Below are positions 28,101 through 40,450 of a stretch of DNA of 64,000 nt, piece after piece. Each line of letters opens with the position of its first letter. The first letter of the stretch is position 1. The stretch is taken from NCBI RefSeq assembly GCF_001640805.2, contig NC_066837.1, forward strand, positions 27,528,789-27,592,788. The letters are read 5' to 3'. The notes beneath the pieces were generated by a model, which saw only the letters and a list, made by a program, of their open reading frames with translations, was not told where the DNA came from and made no database searches. The stretch comes from Lates calcarifer. Its lineage: Eukaryota > Chordata > Actinopteri > Centropomidae. A program made the position numbers and the translations under genes.

Positions 28101-31100
28101 ACCAGAACCTTGCCACATTTCTCTTTAGCTTTGAAACTATAGGAAATCATTGTCTGACCATTTTGTAAAGAACACCATTTTATTTAGCAAATGTTTACAA
28201 GTAATTCGGTGAAAATCTGAATTTTCTATGTTGCTAAATTAGTAATACAATCTGCCATGGAACCATATTACCATCTATTGACCATGTCTAAGCTTAACTA
28301 AAGAGGTTAGACATGATGTTTTTCAGGTATTGGAATCAAATGATAATTCTTCATGTCTTGTAATGCCACTCATTTATTACTAATGATGAACACAATTTAT
28401 TCTTTTGCAGTTAATCAGCTTAATTGTCTTAAGATTTAAGTAATGTGTTTTGATTCATGTTTGTATTAATGTATTGTTAATGTATTAGTGCCACCAAGTT
28501 ATATCTCGTCTTGTACAATGTCTTAACTGATCATGGTGGAAGGTGAATATGTGATATGTGCAAGTATTCCAGATTAATAATTTAGAGTTTATTAAATCAC
28601 ATTTCGCTTTAACTGAGACAAAGAAAATGAGGACAACAAACCATGATTGGCTGAGACCACCTCACTCCGCCTGTAAACCTGATGCTACTCAAGAGAATAA
28701 ACACTCTGGCGTGTAAAAGACAATGCCTTTGGTTGAAATCAGCTCCAAGCTACACAGCCACTCGCCATTGCACTTTCATTTTCTCTGTTCCTTTGTTCTC
28801 TTAGGGTTGGGGTTAGGGTTAGTCGTCTGGCCGACACCAGCCTCCTCTAAAGTTATCCAGAAAACATTAAGTAGGCTACATGAGAGCTTATTTTTCCTCA
28901 ATCCGCGAGAGAGGCCCGCAGATTACACGACCGCCTGCAGAGAAACCTGCAAGAAACTAAGTTTGCAGAGACAGAAAGTCTGCGCATGAACTCAACTAAA
29001 GCTGAACCACTGAGACACCGGCAGAATCCGTCACCGTGTTAACCAGAGACATGGCCTCCAGGAGAATCCACCTGGATCCTGCGTTTCCATGGTCACCACC
29101 ACATCCTCAGCCGCTTGGATTCCAGCCAAGTCTGCAGCTGCCACAACTCGCAGTAGGCCGGTCTTAACATTCTGCTCGTGACAGGGTTGATGATAAAATA
29201 AGTCAACTCTACATTCTGCTATCAATAGACATCTCCAAATTCAGTACAAATAGATTATAGTTAGAGACTGAACGATTTGCTTCCACCAGATCACTCTGCT
29301 CATTTTACCTGCTGTTAGTTCACCATGCTAGTTTGATCATCCTTTATTTTCATTTCACATGTTTCACTCTATATCTATATTCACTTTAGTAATCAATAAA
29401 TTGTAGATACACTTGTAGACCCAGCAGTTTTGTGTGTTTCTATGCAATGGTGAGCCGGATCCCTGGATCGAGAAATCACGATCTTAGATATCAGACTGAT
29501 TCAAATTTACGGTTTAATGCAGAATATTGATATCAAAATGAATATAACCAATTTCTGTCCCAAAATGGACGGATTGTAAATTGGATTTTCCAATGATTAT
29601 TTTGTGCATTTATGCAGCACATTTGACATTTCTGCTTTAAAATATCTCAGTAAAATGTGCCTTTGGTAAAATAATCTTAACTAAAGGTCCATTCACAAGC
29701 TTTTTTGTGAGCTTTCAATTGCATCTGGCAACTGAGCCAGTCGATAAACAGACTCTACCTGATGATGTGTGGTTTAAAGCCCAAGACAGAGCTTGACCTT
29801 GTGCCAAGATCCAAGATTTTTTTTTTTGTCAAACTACTTGAAACTTCATGCTCAACAACATACCTGTTTGGGGTCTGTGGGACCAGCAGGTGAGGACAGT
29901 TCAATGGTAACAGGTCCATCATTTTGTATGTGGATCTGCATGTAGGCTCCAAACTTCCCATCTAGAAACACAAAATAAAACACAAGGGCAGTTTGCAAGT
30001 CGTTGAGAAACTTCAAGACATCACACAAGCCCATGTTTTATCTAATACCATCACTGCCACAGTTTACTCTATTTAAATAGGCCAGCACATCCCAAATGAC
30101 ATCACATTCTAATATTGACAGGCAGTAAAAACCAGTGGAATTTGTTGGCCATTAGCAGTTGATGTTTGGTTAAGATGTAGGATAACATGGAGCCTTGAGA
30201 CATTGGGGACAAAAGATGAAGGGACTGTAAGAGGAGAGGAAGTTTCAACTTAAATGTTCTCCTTTCTTCCACTGGGTCCGTGAGATTAATGACACCATCT
30301 GCACAATGAAGCCATGGGCCGCTGTGGAAAAGCGCCGCATCATCATATTTCCTCTCTGGAGGGGAGGTGGGGGGGCTAATTAGGAAGCCTTATGCCTCCC
30401 TTGCTGGGACAAGGTGTTCTCCGCACCTGTTCCCTGGTGGGCTGACCCAATTCACTGCCACCGTCACTGCCACCGCGTCACAGCACGGATAATCCACACC
30501 TCCCACCCCCTAAACTGCCATAACCCTACACTGAGAAGGGAATACAGGCAATTAAACAGCAGGAGGGACAGGGTACTGGTCCAAACTTATAAATGAGTGG
30601 TGATAATGGTGACCCTTGACACTTTTGTTCTTAATTGGCTTGGAAACAAGTAGCTGTGTTTTCTAGCTATGCTATCCTGTAAACTCCTGGGATTCTGCCC
30701 AAAATGACTTTTTGTTTTTCCACTCTTCTCACAATCCCCCTTTAAATTCTTAATGTTTTTCAACACTGACTTCACAAAATCCACCATCTTCTCAGATATA
30801 ATCAATGGTTAACAGCTATTTTATATCTGACCCTGGTGTGACAACATATGTGTACACATAAAATGACGTATGTGCTCATGCACTCAGTTTTCTCTTAATT
30901 AGGAATACCTAGCTAAAACAAATGCAGTCTAATATAACAATCCAGCAATAAATCCTACTCTCATAAAGTTTTCAGTCTTTGTTGACACTGTGTTAAAGAG
31001 CTCTTGGATCCGCTGTATGATCCTCTCAGAGGACATAGTTCGTGATGCTGGTGAACTGTATTGCATTAGGCGCTGGACAAGTGTTCCTATTATTTTGTCC

Positions 31101-32932
31101 ACCCCATTCAAATCAGTGAGGGTAGGCTAAATAATGGACACACATCTCTGTGTAATTCAATGCATTTCAACAGCACCACAACTTGCAGGCTCCACAATGA
31201 TCCTACAGTTGAATCAACACCTCTTTAACACAGTTTCAACAAAAACTGAAAATTACTTCTGATTTACAGCAGGACTGTTGTATTAGACTGCATTCGTTTT
31301 AGCTAGGTGTTCCTAATAACCTGACAAGTGAGTGTATACAATAGGCCATAAACAACAAAATGGGAAACTCCTTTCAAAATAGTCATAATAACATAACATA
31401 AAAACAGCATGTTATGTGAGATTGTGAAGGAGGGCAGAGAAGATGGTAGTTATTGCTTCACCCACCTTTGATAAGCTCTGGCTTGTGGGCACTCCTCATG
31501 TTCTCCAGGATGCTGTTGTAGAAGGGCTGGGCCAGCTCTGCAGGCATGGCTGAGTGGAAGTCTGGCTTGTTGCCCTTCAGTATGCACTGCAGGGTGAACT
31601 GGCTCACGCACAGTACCTCCAAGTCCCGGTCCACGACACTTTTGCTCCACGCTCGCCCATTCTCGTCTTCAAACAGCCGCAGGTTCAGGATCTTGCGTAC
31701 TCTGACAAAATGAGGATTTTAGCAGTGTAGAATAAGCCTGCTGAGTCTGAGCTGCAGTCAATCATCCACTCTGTCTGTCTATACTAAGACTGTGAGAATT
31801 ACTCTGTTCAGTCTGGTCAATATTGGCAGAGAACTTATCGGTGGGACCACACTGGATTTACACCATTAATCTGTTGAATACAATTCTCCAGGCAAGCAAG
31901 GATTTCTTTTCATGCCAGGCAGGCCAATATGAAACTAAACTTTGACTAAAATAATGCATTTTTTACACTTTAGTGGCTTTGGTCAAAGTTACAATATTTT
32001 TGTCTGGTACTGTCATATGTAGAAATACTTTAGATCTTAGCAACTAATGATGTTTATTTTACTATTTTGCAGATAGTTTTCAAATGTATGGTACACATGT
32101 ATGTCACTGGCTCCCAGTCATTTCAGTGCAGCAAGAAAATCCAACATCAAATGTAAATTCATTCTAGTTGAACTCTAGTAACATTACTAAATATTAATGT
32201 AATCTTTATGGTCACTATGATCAATTATAAAGATTGTGGTGATAAGATTTTTATACTAAATTAATTAAATTTAGTTCCATTAATTAAATGAAATTAATGG
32301 AACTAAATAGAACTAAATATTTCAAATCTAGTCAGGGTGTTGAATCTGGTGCAACACACTCACATGTAGTCAGCATCCCTCTGGGTGTCTTCCACAGATA
32401 TACCCAGCAGTACACACAGTCCTCGTCCTATTGAACTGATCTGCTCCTCTCCCACTGCAGGAAAACAGAGATGATGAGTGATGAACTGCTGCTGCTGTCA
32501 TTCCGTGACAAGCAGCCCAGACTGACAGGTGACAGACTGAATGACATCATAGTGTGTGTAGGACAGAAGCCGGCAAGACTATCATTCAGCTGTCACGAGC
32601 ACTCACATACAGGGGACACGTTCAGTATTTGTGCGGTGAAAATGCCTTTACTGACTTCCCTCCGAGCAGAAGCAGACAGCCAGCAGTGCTCTGCACCCCA
32701 GTCAGAGACACGCCTGGCTATTTCTGACGCCTCGTTCACGTTGCTGGGTGTGCTAATGCTAACCCGGCTAGGTTAGCTAATATGCATGGTCAGCGAGGTT
32801 GATAAATTGAAGCTGTTAGCCTCGGTTGACGGACATTACGGAATGCCTCAAAGCGTGGAAGTTTCACTCAATTCAAAACAGCCGCTTACCTGTCACACTC
32901 GCCTTGGTGACCCTCTGAATGATAGCTTTCAT
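22192..32932 (-). CDS. dtd1: dtd1, D-aminoacyl-tRNA deacylase 1 (complete, 5 coding exons)
   Basis: Minus-strand exons are 32932-32890, 32454-32364, 31701-31466, 29961-29864 and 22347-22192 (stop TAG). All have GT/AG sites and join in frame to 207 residues (human has 209). The product removes D-amino acids, and glycine mischarged on tRNA-Ala, from aminoacyl-tRNA in the cytosol. The start MKAIIQRVTKASVT, the segment GRGLCVLLGIS, the catalytic SQFTLQC motif (residues 78-84), KGNKPDFHSAMP, and the NDGPVT segment with the chirality-checking Gly-Pro pair (138-139) are all present. The basic C-terminal tail (QEKQQQRKEKTRSK to SSEREP) is the extension seen in animal DTD1 and linked there to DNA binding. 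Nothing is truncated. Identity is close to certain. Confidence 0.97.
23195..23285. repeat. Interspersed repeat built on GGAAACTTTCC words
   Basis: The segment contains GTTTCCGGTAACTTTCTGG, GGAAACTTTCC and GGAAATTTTCC, several partial inverted copies of one word. It resembles a short repeat seen across teleost genomes. The class is unknown. Confidence 0.45.
23655..24096. mobile_element. Non-autonomous DNA transposon with terminal inverted repeats
   Basis: The left end reads TGGGGCTGGGTGATAA. The reverse complement of the right end reads TAGGACTGGGCAATAT. They agree at about 12 of 15 positions. The roughly 440-base AT-rich interior has no reading frame. The right end also carries GTGATAACATTTTTGGCC, a word typical of a common teleost DNA-element family. 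No clean target duplication is visible. Confidence 0.55.
26087..26410. repeat. Common teleost interspersed repeat, longer copy
   Basis: Contains TATCTCAACAACCATTAAAT, CCATGGAATCTGGTTCAG, CCCCAGAGGATGAAGCC, GATGGTAAACCGGTAAAAAT and a GCTGACATTAGCATTTAG end. Parts recur at 8840-8960, at about 37720-37790 (inverted) and at 51780-51960 (inverted). The class is not assigned. Confidence 0.65.
26437..26482. repeat. AT-rich near-palindrome
   Basis: A run of AATATTAATAATATTATAA-type sequence is close to its own reverse complement over about 30 bases. Simple AT-rich sequence alone can produce this. Confidence 0.6.
28801..28823. repeat. Short telomere-like (TTAGGG) run
   Basis: Three to four imperfect copies of TTAGGG/TTGGGG in dtd1 intron 4. 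It is too short to be a fusion remnant and is probably a microsatellite. Confidence 0.6.
29962..31465 (-). other. dtd1 intron 3
   Basis: The intron lies between a GTGGG donor (31465) and a TCTAG acceptor (29962). No further gene, repeat or exon was recognised. Confidence 0.6.
31702..32363 (-). other. dtd1 intron 2, with a strong hairpin
   Basis: The intron lies between a GTGAGT donor (32363) and a GTCAG acceptor (31702). It carries a perfect 17-base inverted repeat at 32269-32285 and 32292-32308 with a six-base loop, starting about 55 bases inside the intron. Nothing else was recognised. Confidence 0.7.
32455..32889 (-). other. dtd1 intron 1
   Basis: A 435-base intron with a GTAAG donor and a CTGCAG acceptor. 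The plus-strand open frame at 32471-32776 overlaps it and has no family signature, so I read it as chance. Confidence 0.6.
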
Positions 32933-33060
32933 TGTTTTGGTTTTGTTGGGGAGCACGCTCTCACAACTTCCTGGGAATCACAGCGATGACAGAGCATTGT
33001 CGCCCTCCAGCGGCCGCAACACGCAGCACACATCCTCTGCTTCTTCCGGGAGGCTGCTGG
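32933..33060 (-). promoter_or_regulatory. dtd1 promoter / 5' UTR
   Basis: The 130 bases upstream of the dtd1 ATG contain a CCGGAAG ETS-type site (plus-strand CTTCCGG at 33043-33049) and a CG-rich patch at 33011-33024. There is no TATA box. This fits a housekeeping promoter; the start site is not resolvable. Confidence 0.5.
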
Positions 33061-34417
33061 ATAATCACTGCCTTTCTAGCAAGCCATTCAGACCCATGTA
33101 ACTGAAAGCAACTGAGTACATTTACCACAGTAGTATAATTCTGAAGTACCTATACTTTCTACTTTTAACTCTCTGCTAATTACTGCTACTACTTTTTCAA
33201 GGTTAATATTGTATTGTTTGCAACACTACATTTATATGACAGCCATTGCAACATAAATACATATACAATGTGTTGTTATACAGTACAGCACATCCAACAA
33301 CAGTATATAGCTGTAATTAGCATCAACCTGTTTAAGAATGTAAATGCTCTTTGCATCTTAATGCATGTATAATGATTATTTAGTACAATATATATTAAGC
33401 ATAATGTCACTTTTAACTTGAACTTTTGCTCATATTATGCACATACTTTGATTTATGTGTTTTTGTTTGTTTTGTTTTGATTTTATTTCAGTATTACTCT
33501 TTCCACCACTGAATCTTTGTTATAGGTTGTTGTTGATGTGACCTGAATGAGAGTGTGAATTACAATAAACCACAGATTTGGCAGTACCCAGGTATGGCAT
33601 GGATGGATAGTCCTTAGACTGGGTCACCAGAAAAACACAAACAAGAGTCATTCAACAGCCTGTAAAAATATCTAGCTTACTTAAAATGTTCAGCTTTGGT
33701 AAAATTGATTTTTTTGAGGCAGTGCTTTATGGTGCTGTTGGTTTGGACTGTTGTGTATTGAATAGTGCTTCTAGTATTTTTCTACTTCATAGGGCAAATT
33801 AAAAGAAGAGATGACACGTGCCAATAAGAAAAGCACAGATGTAAAGAATAAAATGAACAACACTGACTTTTGCTGCCTCAGTCATGGCTCACAGGCAAAC
33901 TTGGACAGAACAGAGCCATCAGTAAATGTTAACACCTGTGCTGACAAGTCTGACTCTAAATAAACAACAGTTAAACATTTCACACAAGTATCATTTATTT
34001 CATGATGGTTATATCCTCAGTTAGATTGTTGGCAGCATCTGTTGCGAAAATAGTTCTTCCAACAGCATGTAGCACTCAACTGTTCCATGTTAACACAACA
34101 GTAAAAACACAACCTTCAGTGACTTTCATGATAATTCCTTAAATAATAGTAAGTAAGCCTGAGAATATGTTTAAACATGAGTTTATTAAATATTTTGGCA
34201 ACTTTCTATGGTGCCCATGTTATATTATTTCAATGATTTTAATAATATAACATCAGCAATGACAGTCAATTGACATCCACGCACAGTGACAGTTCAGATA
34301 GAGACCATGCTGGAACTTCCTTTACAAATTCTGACAATGTCCTCACACAAAAGTATAAATTCATAGTGCATCATGACGATTTAAACCTCCAGTCCATTGT
34401 CCTTTGCACTGATGCAG
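33061..34417. other. dtd1-smim26 interval including smim26 3' UTR
   Basis: AT-rich sequence with no exon seen. Minus-strand AATAAA words (plus-strand TTTATT at 34182-34187 and 33994-33999) lie 230-430 bases past the smim26 stop and are candidate polyadenylation signals. Confidence 0.5.
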
Positions 34418-35023
34418 CTACTTTTCATTGTCCCCAGTCCCAGGGTCACTGCTGAATGATCTGATGAAGGTGTAGATCCTTGAGCTGTATGGGACAAAGT
34501 CTTTCTTGTAGATGATGACAGTTTCATTGTGAGGTGTCCGGTGGACAACTTGGTTTGGATCTTCCTGCTCTTGCACCTCTTCTTTTTTCACTGAGGTGGA
34601 GGGGGAAACAACATGTGATTTAGTTATCAGTTACTGGGATGGGGGGATACTGAATAGGATTACTGAGAAGGTTAGAAGAGTCTGAAGGAATATGACTGGT
34701 TGTTATTGAATGGAATATATGGATATAACAACGTAAAAACATTAAATTAATGTAAACTTCAAGCATTAGCATCATTAGCATCATCAGCAAAGTGGATTTT
34801 AAGGATCCAAAGTAAAAATGCTTGTTGTTAATGATGTAATAACACTGCACTGAGCAATACATACAATACACGCAGTATGTCAGTACGTGTGCCACTAACC
34901 TGGCGTGTCCTCATATCGACCTGTGTATTTGAAATAAGCGAAGGAGCCTATCATGGTCCAGATGCCAAGCGCATACATTGCTGATACTCTTGTGTTCCAC
35001 CTCACCATATCTTTGAACGTCAT
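34418..35023 (-). CDS. smim26: smim26, mitochondrial small integral membrane protein 26 (2 exons)
   Basis: Exon 1 is 35023-34900 and exon 2 is 34590-34418 (stop TAG). They join in phase 1 at a G|GTTAG donor and a CCTCAG acceptor to give 98 residues, against 95 in human. The gene was found by splicing, since each part is short. It encodes one membrane segment (about residues 15-32, AMYALGIWTMIGSFAYF), then a hydrophilic tail. The tail motif ETVIIYKKDFVPYSSRI matches the human ETVVTYKEDFVP region, the hallmark of the family. SMIM26 is a mitochondrial microprotein linked to respiratory complex I. The neighbouring dtd1 in the same orientation supports the call, as I recall the two being adjacent in human. 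The N-terminus is divergent, but the membrane segment is in the expected place. Confidence 0.9.
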
Positions 35024-35165
35024 GCCTGCGGTCGGCTGCGACACACGCCTTTGTTCTTTATATTCCTGTTAAAATATTTGGGTCTCTGTAGCTTAAGCGT
35101 TCAGGGCACCGCCATGACAGCCACCGCGGAAGTAAAAGAAAAACGCCTTCCGGGGCGTGGCCAAG
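35024..35165 (-). promoter_or_regulatory. smim26 promoter / 5' UTR
   Basis: Upstream of the smim26 ATG are two ETS-type sites facing opposite ways (CGGAAGT at 35127-35133 and CTTCCGG at 35147-35153) in the only CG-rich patch nearby, with no TATA box close to the start. This arrangement is usual for nuclear genes of mitochondrial proteins. Confidence 0.5.
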
Positions 35166-37446
35166 ACCGCTTCTGTTATTATAAAATAATAATAAAGACT
35201 AATAAAAGTATTTTCATTATTAAACTTTTAACAATAAATAATAAATGACAACAAATCAAGAGACCACGTTGTGTTTTTTATTTTACAATCAGTTGTTAAA
35301 AACTAATAAAAAATCCTGAGGAATACTGTTTTATATCTAAACACATATGTACACACATGCTGACAATACATGTATTTACACACATATATGTATCATATAT
35401 ACATACTATACATACCAGAATACATGGATAGACACATGGAAAAAAGAACATTCATCCAGGTGGTACAGATTCTTCAATATGTTAAAAAAGGGTTCCAAAT
35501 ATTAAAATATACATCACTGTTTTGAGTGTGATATATAGAATAAATGAGACACATATGATATGATAGAGATCATATAACTCTGTGCCAGATATCTTATCAG
35601 GATGTTCTCTAAGTCAAAGACATACATCTTCTTACAGTATTTATTACATATCTGACGAGTCAACAGTATCAACACTCAAAACCATGTCAAACTTCTGTCC
35701 TTGTATGACAAACTGATGCTACTCAAAATATCAGAGTAAAACAGAGGAAATATTTTTACTTTGTAACAGCTGGAGCATAAGGAGGAACAGTCCGTTGCTC
35801 TGCAGAATATGTGCTGTGGAGTGTTTAAAGGTGTTGTGCCCTGGTTATGTTACAAACATGATACATTTGTGGTATAGTGTTAATTACAATGTGCTGTCAT
35901 GTTAGTAGCAAACTGTCTGTCCTGCTACCATCTGTGATTCATTCATCACAGTAAGGTTACAGGTGATTTTGTGGGCTTTCACAGCCGTGGTCATGGCACT
36001 TAAAACTTCATCACCACCAGCTGCATTTTATTCAGTCATGTAATAAATGCCAGACAAGGTCATGTGATGAAATTATGCATAACATCATGTTGGTTCTTGA
36101 CTTTTTTGGCATGTAAAGATGTATGACTATAGGTTAACTGGAAAATTCCACATGGATGGACTGACTCTAAATCCAAACTATGGATTCTTGTTGCATTCAG
36201 AGCTGAAGAGATCCCCCAAACCTTGCAGGAGTACCTGTTTTTGACATGAGTCACATCACACTTATTTTTTGGGATTTATTATCGTACTGCTCAAGGTACA
36301 TGAGATAAAGGTCAGAGCTGTCACCTGACATGCCTTGTGGCTGCTCTGAAATACAGAGCTCACGTTACCTCTGAAAAAAACATTTATGGTTGGTGTGATT
36401 TTTAAAGGTTCTCCTTCCAGCATTCTAGCTGAAAGATATAGCTATGTTAGGTTCATGTGAAAACAGGAGGTAGTCCGCACACCATTCAGTCAACACAAAG
36501 AACAGATTTTATTTATACAGGAACAGGACAGAGCTGTAGACTTGGTCAGACTATCACCATGAGAGAACTGACTTGAACTCGACTCCTGAATGATATAAGC
36601 TGTATAGGATCTGACTCTGACTTGAACACTTATTTCTATATTATATAGCAACGTTTTCTTAATTTCTATAACTTTGAGCTATTATCTTTGATCCTCAAAC
36701 TGCTGGAGGCCAAGAGGCATGTAGGTTAAGATCCATACTTGCCAGCACTGACTCATACCTGACTAATAGCATTTAGCTCCTGGGTGTGGAGTTTTAAATG
36801 CCACTCAGGCATTTCTCCCTGAACTATACATTTTTAAAGCAGTTTGAGTTTGGAAAACAAGGCCAAAGACTCATAAATACTTTACGTCAGAGGCGCTGAG
36901 GTGACCTGTTATCTATTTTAGCAAGCCCAAAACAAAGACGACCTTGCTAGTTTGAAAGTCGACAATCAGTGCAAGAAAAGTTGACATAAGAAAGAATTAG
37001 GAGCATCATTCCGTGTTATTATTTTGATTGCTGTTAAATAAACAGAGATTTAGAACATGTAGTCTGTCAGCAAGGAATTCATTCAAGAGCATCGCAGACT
37101 TGTTCAAGCAACAGATGTATTTGTAGTGAAAGGTCACATCCATCATAAGATCAGAAAATCACTTGTCTATCTCTTCCATTCCTGTTGATGGCTCTAGATT
37201 TAGTTTTATGTTGTTCAAGCTGTATATGTTAAAGTCCTCTTCTTTCTCAACTCATTTCTTAAATATAGAAAAAGACATAGAAAAGAATCTGTTGAAGTTC
37301 TGAAAGGTTACAGATTTGTAAGTGTTGAATGACTCTTGCACAGGCTCCCGAATCCAGAATGTCGATCTGATCAACATATGAACACCAGTCTGCTATAACA
37401 AGTTAAAATTGCTTTTACCAACTGTTGATGAGGGCAAAAAAAAAAA

Positions 37447-37843
37447 GCTCTGATAAACCCTCTGTACACTACCAGCACCAAACAGCAGACGGACAAAGTT
37501 ACACAGTAACATTGTGCAGCATGTAGCTGTCAAAAAGCCTGATTTATTCATACATGTCCTCAAATGCATGATGTGTAATAGGCAGTAGCTGTTAACATGT
37601 TAGCCATAGCAACTTCATTAGGTGATGACATTAGGTGTGTTTTCAGCTTGTCTCATTGCCCCCCAAATGAAAATCAATGAATGCTACTTGAGGGCATTGC
37701 ATCTACTTAAAGCAGGTATAGCTAATGTTAACCATGGCCACCATCTTAGTTTATCATGTTAGCATGCTGAGCAGCTAGGTTCACCAGCTAGTTACTAGCT
37801 TTGTCTGCTGTTTGGTGCTGGTAGTGTAGAGTGGGTTTAGAGC
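37447..37843. mobile_element. Inverted pair of MITE-core copies
   Basis: The segment 37447-37501 (TACCAGCACCAAACAGCAG core) and the segment 37796-37843 (CTGCTGTTTGGTGCTGGTAG) are reverse complements over about 48 bases. They enclose 294 bases that include an inverted piece of the 26.1-26.4 kb repeat family. The core is also inside the element at 20861-21306. Confidence 0.6.
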
Positions 37844-37901
37844 TTTGTTGCTGGAGACTGCTGACTGTTGCTACTGGACAACAGCATGTTAGCATTATCA
37901 T

Positions 37902-37908
<7 letters not shown>

Positions 37909-37935
<27 letters not shown>
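37909..37935. repeat. (AT)n microsatellite
   Basis: Thirteen to fourteen AT units without interruption. Confidence 0.9.
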
Positions 37936-37939
<4 letters not shown>

Positions 37940-40254
37940 CACATTTAGATTGAAATACTGCCATGGGTCTACACTGTCACAGTGTGCAATATACATTTCC
38001 AAATTCAGGCTCTGGAAATGTGCACACATGATGTTGTGAAGGATGTGTTTTTCAGCTCCGCTGAGAGTGAATACAAGTCTGATGACATAGCAATTTGAGT
38101 GCCTTGCCGAGCGAGGTGTACGAGTCAGACTTCACTGCAACTTTAAGGCTGAAAGCATGTAAACAAAACAAAGAAATAAAAATCTTTGTCTTCTCACACA
38201 AAATGCTTGGCTCTCCCACAAAGCAGCATTATATTTATGTAATTTGCATTCAGAATTTAAAATTCTTTTATAGATTGCTTTTGACAAAATGTTTTTCTTC
38301 TTTCTTTTTCACTGATATTCCTTTGAGATTCAAGGTCACATTCCATTGGTATTCATGACTGACAGGCATGTTACAAGGCAAGGTATCTATTTTAATCCTC
38401 ACACCTCTAAACAAGCCTGTAATCACAGAAACACACAAAAGTAATTAGTAAAGCAACACATTGTTCAATCACTTTTACTATCTTTATACAGTTTTACTCT
38501 TTCATTCATTGAGCCTGAGGCTGTTTTTCCTGTACTGTCTGTACAGAGTGCCTGTCATGGGCTGAAGTAACGGCCCCCTTCACTTTGTTGGAACTTGTCG
38601 ACTGAAGCTATGAGTCAGACAAAGCTAATACATAAACTCTGCGAGCACATGTAAGTCCATGGCACCGCATAGTGTACTCCTTCAGCACCTGGACTTTATG
38701 CACTGAAATGTGGTGAATAGGACAGATTGATCAAACTGAAGCCTTCTTTCTGCTGGGGGGTCTAAGGAGGGGTTGGGATCATTTTTGTACAAATGATCTG
38801 AGAGGTAAGTCAAACTTTATTAGTTTTAATCAATGATTGAAATGTTCTTTAAGATTAAATAATACCCGTAAATGAAGTGTTCTGGCTGTTGCTGGTTCAC
38901 CTGTGCATTTGGTGAGATTCAAGCACCTGGCTTCTACTGTAACATGGTAATAAAAATTATAGTAGTAGTATAATGGTCATAAATAACTGTAACAACTATG
39001 ATAATAGCCGTAGCCTGTAATTTAAATGTACTGCTTTTAAAAGACATCAGCTACAACATTAAAACCAGTTACCGGCTAAAAATGTACTGGGCTTTGTGAT
39101 GCAAGTTGAAAAGTAGAGTTGAAAGTTGAAAATAAAGAGTGTTCAGAAACCTGAGGTCTTGATAAGTCAGGATAAATTTAATTGATCTCACAAAGAGAAA
39201 CTGAACTATCTCACTGGCAAAAGAAAGTACAATGACAGATGTATTTTTTTAAAAAAGGCACTTCATCTCATTTTGATCTGAAGCATGAAAAAAGTACATG
39301 TTCCTTCACACACGTACTGTAATAATATAGTGAGGAGATAGGTAAGTAACAGTACATTATTAGATACAAAAATTATGGGGAATGGAATTGGTTGGTGGGT
39401 AAAGTGTCTTGTGTCTGCAGGTGACAAATTTAGCAGCATGAGATGCTATTACTGCATTTAGTAAAACAGAAAAGTCAAAGCACCAGGGATATAGGTTACG
39501 GGTCTGCTCAGTCTATGATTTGATGTTTGCACCATAGTTGCCTTTAACATTATTAACTTATGTTAGATATCTGTTTCTCTTTTCTCTCTTTTTGATTTCA
39601 TTGTTTTACTCTAACCTTCATGTTGGGTGCAGGCTGTATGGGTGGTTTGGGGGTGGTAACGTATGTGGGTAACATTGCTGTAGGCTGTACTCTATGCCTC
39701 TAGAGCTGAGTAACAAGGTTTGTCTGTCAGATGAAGAAGAAAAACCAGTCACATCAACCTGATTGTCAGCTCTAAGCTCTAACATCTATGACAAGTCAAC
39801 ATTTCATAAGCGATCAGAAAGTCTGTATTTTAGAGTGTCTGGGCTTTGAGAGAATTGCTTGTGGCCAAGGGCCATAAACTGTAGATATCTGGACAATATT
39901 CATAGCAAAATGCTTGTGGGATCAAATGCTCAGTGGATTAGGTTACAGAGGACCGTGACTGTCTGTTCAGTTTTGTTTTTGCAGTAGAAGGATGGCTTGG
40001 GGAGGCAAACAGAACATAGAATAGAATGTTTAACTGTTGTCCCAAAGGCTGTGATACAATTTGGAAACAAAAACATCTAACTTGATTAACAGATTTTACA
40101 AAAATACAACAGAAGATTGACTGTAAAGAAAGACTGGATGTAACCTTTGCTAACAACATGTCCTCAGGCCTAAATGACACATAGGCTGTTTGTGCCCTAA
40201 CTTCTCATACAACCCAAATTGAGCCCCTACAGAAGAAAGCATACTGGAATTCTG

Positions 40255-40450
40255 TTATCATGGTTACAATAATAAACATGTGGTTAAGCTTATGGAATGG
40301 TCATGGTTCGGTTAGACAAAAAAACAACTTGCTTTGGTTTAGGGAAAGATCATGGTTTGGATTGAAGTAGGCATTTTCTTGTGTTTGGAGGAAATGTCAT
40401 GGTTACAATAATAAAACACACGTTTAAGGCTGTGGAACAGTAATGGATAA
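40255..40450. repeat. Interspersed repeat with internal direct duplication
   Basis: TCATGGTTACAATAATAAA occurs at about 40258 and again at about 40397. Between them is TTTGGTTTAGGGAAAGATC, a widespread teleost repeat word. Confidence 0.5.

Larger units (their letters stand above)
22348..29863 (-). other. dtd1 intron 4 (7.5 kb)
   Basis: Bounded by a GTATG donor (29863) and a CCTCAG acceptor (22348). It holds a GGAAACTTTCC-rich repeat (23195-23285), a non-autonomous DNA element with terminal inverted repeats (23655-24096), a common teleost repeat (26087-26410), an AT-rich palindrome (26437-26482) and a short telomere-like run (28801-28823). No coding exon was recognised; the open frames at 26761-27100 and 28723-28989 show no family features. 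Confidence 0.6.

Noticed and set aside
28801..28823. TTAGGG-like repeats as evidence of a chromosome fusion
   Set aside because: Only three to four imperfect units; too short.
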